A stretch of DNA of 46,640 bases from NCBI RefSeq assembly GCF_001586785.1, contig NZ_LUFH02000045.1:1-46640 (forward strand), given 5' to 3'. Positions within the stretch are counted from its first letter, which is position 1; every line of letters starts with the position of its first letter. The translations under genes and the position numbers were made by a program. Positions 43,457 to 46,640 of this stretch are shown piece by piece. This stretch comes from Sphaerospermopsis aphanizomenoides BCCUSP55 (lineage in GTDB: Bacteria > Cyanobacteriota > Cyanobacteriia > Cyanobacteriales > Nostocaceae). The notes under the pieces were generated by a model. The model saw only the letters and a list, made by a program, of their open reading frames with translations. It did not search any database and was not told the origin of the DNA.

Positions 43457-44425
43457 ATGATTTCAAATAAGCAAAAATATCGACAAATCTGCAAATCTGA
43501 AATAAGCATACCTATATTTTCTCAAGATTGGTGGTTGGATGCTGTTTGTGGCGAAGAATCCTGGGACGTTGTGCTTATTGAAAAGGATGAAAAAATAATA
43601 GCCACCCTTCCATATTATAGGCGGGAAAAATTATTCTTTATTGGGTTGAATATGCCTAGTTTAACTCAAACATTAGGTCCTTGGCTGGCTCCATTAACTG
43701 GAAAATATGCGACCCAACTGGCTCAACAGAAAGAGATATTCACCGCACTGATTGAGCAACTTCCTCCCTATGACTTTTTCCACCAAAATTTCCATTATTC
43801 AATTACCAACTGGCTACCTTTTTACTGGCATGGTTTCACCCAAACTACTCGCTATACTTACGTTATTGAAGATTTAACAGATTTAAATCAAGTCTGGAAT
43901 AATTTTCAGTCCAATACTCGTAGAGTTATTCGCAAAGCTGAAAAAGAAGTTGTTGTTCATACCGATTTAGAAATTGATAAATTTCTCGAACTCCACACAA
44001 TGACGTTTCAACGACAGGGGAAAGCACTGCCCTACAATCGAGAACTAGTTCTTCATATAGAGGCTGCTTGCTTAAAACATCAGTCCCGCCAGATATTCTT
44101 TGCAGAAGACAATCAAGGACGCATCCATGCAGTCCTTTATCTAATCTGGGATGATTACTCTGCCTATTACCTAATGGGTGGGGGTGATCCAAAGCTCCGC
44201 AATAGTGGTGCCATGACTCTACTCATGTGGGAAGCAATTCAGTTTGCCTCTACAGTCACGAAGAAATTTGATTTTGAGGGATCGATGATTGAGCCGATTG
44301 AAATTTTTTTCCGAGACTTTGGGGCCAAACAAATTCCCTACTTTCAAGTGACTCACACGAGTCGGCGGATGAAGCCACTCATGGCTGGACGAGACATATT
44401 TAAAGCATTGGTAAAACCCGCATAA
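43457..44425 (+). CDS. FemAB/GNAT-like acyltransferase
   Basis: Protein of 322 residues with the two-lobe GNAT (FemAB, BioF2-like, 'acetyltransferase_6') layout. The N-terminal lobe contains FSQDWWLDAVCGEESWDVVLIEKD and LPYYRREKLF, and the second lobe LNQVWNNFQSNTRRVIRKAEKE, the central TMTFQRQGKALPYN, then IHAVLYLIWDDYSAYYLMGGGDPKLRNSGAMTLLMWEAIQFAS, and FDFEGSMIEPIEIFFRDFGA. These proteins transfer an acyl or aminoacyl group to a sugar or peptide; the acceptor is unknown. The gene is just 4 bases from the deacetylase gene, so the two likely act together on the polymer or repeat unit. Confidence 0.82.
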   Translation: MISNKQKYRQICKSEISIPIFSQDWWLDAVCGEESWDVVLIEKDEKIIATLPYYRREKLFFIGLNMPSLTQTLGPWLAPLTGKYATQLAQQKEIFTALIEQLPPYDFFHQNFHYSITNWLPFYWHGFTQTTRYTYVIEDLTDLNQVWNNFQSNTRRVIRKAEKEVVVHTDLEIDKFLELHTMTFQRQGKALPYNRELVLHIEAACLKHQSRQIFFAEDNQGRIHAVLYLIWDDYSAYYLMGGGDPKLRNSGAMTLLMWEAIQFASTVTKKFDFEGSMIEPIEIFFRDFGAKQIPYFQVTHTSRRMKPLMAGRDIFKALVKPA

Positions 44426-44429
44426 TTTT

Positions 44430-45833
44430 ATGGCGTTAACGATTCAGATTCCAAATACCTATGAGCCGGAAAGACAGTATATTCTTTCAGTTCTAATGAC
44501 AGAGTTTTTAGATTTAGATATCCAGATTCAGGTAGTCAACAGAAAAAATGTACTCATTACGCGGGATGATCATCACCAGTTATCCATTGCAGATGAGCTT
44601 TTTAATACACCATCAGAGCAGTGGTTACAGCCTGTTTCTTTACCCCAAGAACCTTTAAAAGTTTGGGATTTAGCCAGCACACGGTTAAGGGTTACAACTG
44701 TTGAGCCGCATATCCCTGTTATCTATGGTAATGACCCAGGTAATCCCGACTTTTTTTGCCAGTCAGAATCGGAAATTTATTTGGGTCTGGATATATTTGG
44801 CTCTGCTTTCTTTATGCTCAGTCGTTATGAAGAAGTGGTAAAACCAGAGCGCGACCGACATGATCGCTTTCCCGCTACTGCATCCATAGCCTATCAGGAA
44901 GGATTTTTAGATCGTCCTATTATCAATGAATATTTGGAAATACTCTGGGCTTGTCTCAAACATCTCTGGCCTGGATTAAAACGCAAACCTCGCCAGTTTC
45001 AAACCTATGTTAGTCATGATGTGGATGAACCATTCAAGTATGCATTTGCTGGTATTTCAAGTTTAGTTAGACAGTGTGGAGGAGACTTAATTAAGCATCG
45101 TAATCCAGGGCAAGCCTTGAATACCATTTCACATTGGACTCAGGTTAAAACAGGGAATTTTAATTCAGATCCCTGTAACACCTTTGACATGATTATGGAC
45201 ATTAGCGAAAAGCATAATCTCAAGAGTTCTTTCTATTTTATTACTGACCATAGTGCTGGCAAAATTGACGGAGATTACAGCATAAATCATCCTCTTATTC
45301 GTAGTTTACTACACAAAATTCACCAACGTGGTCATGAAATTGGCTTACATACTAGCTACAATACATATAAAGATCCTGTACAAACTAAAAGAGAATTTGA
45401 AATTTTAAAGCAAGTTTGTACTGAAGAAGGTATTCAACAAGAATATTGGGGAGGACGGCAGCATTTCTTACGCTGGAGAACTCCAAACACTTTCCAAAAT
45501 TGGGAAAATGCTGGACTGGATTACGACTCAACTTTATCCTTCGCTGATTTGGCAGGATTTCGCTGTGGTATCTGCTATGAATTTTCTACGTTCAACATCA
45601 ACACTCGTCAGCCTTTAAAACTCAGAGAACGTCCTCTGATGGTCATGGAATGTACAGTCATTGATAAGCGTTATATGAACCTTGGTCTTGATGGTGATGC
45701 TGCTTTGCTGACTATGGATAAATACAAGCAGCGTTGTCAAATTTTCAATGGTGATTTTACACTTTTGTGGCACAACAGTCGTTTAGCAGATCCACTCGAA
45801 ATCAGAATTTACGAATCCTTAGTGTCGTTATGA
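44430..45833 (+). CDS. Polysaccharide deacetylase (NodB-like) protein
   Basis: Protein of 467 residues. An N-terminal domain of about 190 residues is followed by a carbohydrate esterase 4-type domain: motif 1 FQTYVSHDVDEP with the Asp pair, SSFYFITDHSAGK, motif 2 region HQRGHEIGLHTSYNTYKDP with the histidine pair, then DYDSTLSFADLAGFRCGICYEF and TLLWHNSRLADP near the end. Such enzymes remove N-acetyl groups from sugars using a metal; similar long forms are found in bacterial polysaccharide loci. No signal peptide is seen, so it may act on an intracellular lipid-linked intermediate. Its stop lies in overlap with a possible start of the next gene. Confidence 0.85.
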   Translation: MALTIQIPNTYEPERQYILSVLMTEFLDLDIQIQVVNRKNVLITRDDHHQLSIADELFNTPSEQWLQPVSLPQEPLKVWDLASTRLRVTTVEPHIPVIYGNDPGNPDFFCQSESEIYLGLDIFGSAFFMLSRYEEVVKPERDRHDRFPATASIAYQEGFLDRPIINEYLEILWACLKHLWPGLKRKPRQFQTYVSHDVDEPFKYAFAGISSLVRQCGGDLIKHRNPGQALNTISHWTQVKTGNFNSDPCNTFDMIMDISEKHNLKSSFYFITDHSAGKIDGDYSINHPLIRSLLHKIHQRGHEIGLHTSYNTYKDPVQTKREFEILKQVCTEEGIQQEYWGGRQHFLRWRTPNTFQNWENAGLDYDSTLSFADLAGFRCGICYEFSTFNINTRQPLKLRERPLMVMECTVIDKRYMNLGLDGDAALLTMDKYKQRCQIFNGDFTLLWHNSRLADPLEIRIYESLVSL

Positions 45834-45943
45834 AGTTGCTTGTTTCTAATTCTGATAGTTTTTGTATCCTAGACAGAAAGAGGCTTTCATCCTTCTCTAA
45901 CCCAACCACTGAGGCTACTATATATGTTCGGGGGTTTAATAAT

Positions 45944-46640
45944 ATGAAAAATATCCTTAATTTTCTAAGCATACTAGTTTTTTTATTCCTCACGTTATTT
46001 CTGCCGTTTTATTTTTGGTATGGCAATGAAAGTATCCTATCACTGCGGAACAGCTATTACTTAATATGTCTGATTTCTATACTACCCTTGTTATTGATTT
46101 TTATAATCAATTCTAAGCCTAATACAAGATCATTTATTTTATTTATAGTTTTCCTAATCACCTATTTTTTCTGTAATTTTTCTGTTCTATTAAGCAACTA
46201 TAGTGATTTTTATATTCAGGAATATGTGGTAAGTGATATCGCTGCCTATTCTTACTGCTTTTTAGCACTTTCATTCAGCATCAGATTTATTCAAATATCC
46301 CAAAAAAGATATTTCTTTTTAACGATTATTCTGATATGGTTATCAATTATTTTTTTTGTGATTTCTAGAATTGATTTTACATATTTACAGTCTTTCTATG
46401 GAATAGAAGATAAAAAATTTGCTGGAGTGTATTTATATATGGGTGATACTTTTTCACTCGTTTCAATGATGTTAGTGAGCAAAATTATTACTATCAACGC
46501 AAATTCGTTAAAGACTAGCTTGATTTGCAGAAAAGGGAAATTAAATTTAAGACATATTATGCTTTGTTTGGCAGCACTTTTAGTGCTACTACTATCTATT
46601 ATTGTTTTGTTTTTCAATGGATCTAGAGGAGCACTTATTT
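45944..46640 (+). CDS. Wzy-like polymerase or other polytopic membrane protein, 3' end outside the window
   Basis: An open frame that runs to the last base of the window. From ATG 45944 it reads MKNILNFLSILVFLFLTLFL and has many hydrophobic segments in its 232 visible codons. Near the right edge is LFFNGSRGALI, the SRGAL type of motif found in O-antigen ligases and polymerases (Wzy). The frame is open further upstream to ATG 45830, which overlaps the deacetylase stop as ATGA, so translation could begin there and add 38 residues. I prefer 45944 because it begins directly with a membrane segment and has GGGGG upstream. A polymerase is expected next to a Wzx and Wzc; the call needs the rest of the gene. 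Confidence 0.7.
   Translation, partial: MKNILNFLSILVFLFLTLFLPFYFWYGNESILSLRNSYYLICLISILPLLLIFIINSKPNTRSFILFIVFLITYFFCNFSVLLSNYSDFYIQEYVVSDIAAYSYCFLALSFSIRFIQISQKRYFFLTIILIWLSIIFFVISRIDFTYLQSFYGIEDKKFAGVYLYMGDTFSLVSMMLVSKIITINANSLKTSLICRKGKLNLRHIMLCLAALLVLLLSIIVLFFNGSRGALI

Noticed and set aside
46396-46617. Minus-strand frame near the window edge
   Set aside because: It is the shadow of the polytopic membrane protein on the plus strand and has no start signal.

Overview
The window looks like chromosome from a filamentous, probably heterocyst-forming cyanobacterium (Nostocales). Supporting signs are many short tandem repeats of the 7-bp STRR type, the HIP1 octamer (GCGATCGC, 15 copies), a Tic20-family protein, a phytochrome with its dedicated response regulator, DUF29 and Uma2 family genes, and AT-rich intergenic DNA. 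No species can be named from sequence alone.

Layout. 0.2-6.6 kb is housekeeping: a small conserved protein, a Tic20-like membrane protein, a fumarylacetoacetate-hydrolase-family enzyme, rpsF, a coiled-coil protein, a STAS-domain protein, a DedA protein and argG. 6.8-11 kb is accessory: a family 2 glycosyltransferase, two convergent DUF29 genes, remnants, a RelE/ParE-type toxin with its antitoxin, an orphan RelN-type antitoxin, a truncated PIN gene and a nuclease-like protein. 11.1-17 kb returns to core genes: rpsB with a structured leader, tsf with a strong terminator, a cyanobacterial hypothetical carrying a 9-bp coding repeat, and recG. 17-21.4 kb holds an ATPase/DUF4276 pair that looks like a two-gene defence module, a Uma2 endonuclease-fold protein, a TerB-like protein and a small membrane protein. 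21.5-27.6 kb holds a PMT-family membrane glycosyltransferase and a light-signalling set: phytochrome (cphA type), its response regulator (rcpA type) and a receiver-kinase hybrid.

27.7-46.6 kb is a large exopolysaccharide or O-antigen locus. galE and an initiating sugar-phosphate transferase run leftward. A ~1 kb control region with three related 15-bp palindromes separates them from a rightward operon: a Wzc-like tyrosine autokinase, nucleotide-sugar dehydrogenase, Gfo/Idh oxidoreductase, a metallo-beta-lactamase/Rieske fusion, acetyltransferase, aminotransferase, methyltransferase, Wzx flippase, asparagine-synthetase-like protein, FemAB-like protein, polysaccharide deacetylase and a partial Wzy-like polymerase that runs off the window. 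The WbpA, WbpB, WbpE and WbpD homologues together would make a UDP-2,3-diacetamido-glucuronic acid. The MBL-Rieske fusion and the asparagine-synthetase-like protein are then candidates to hydroxylate and amidate that sugar; this last step is inference. It is the most interesting system in the window. HIP1 is absent from the last 13.4 kb, in keeping with a variable or exchanged gene cluster.
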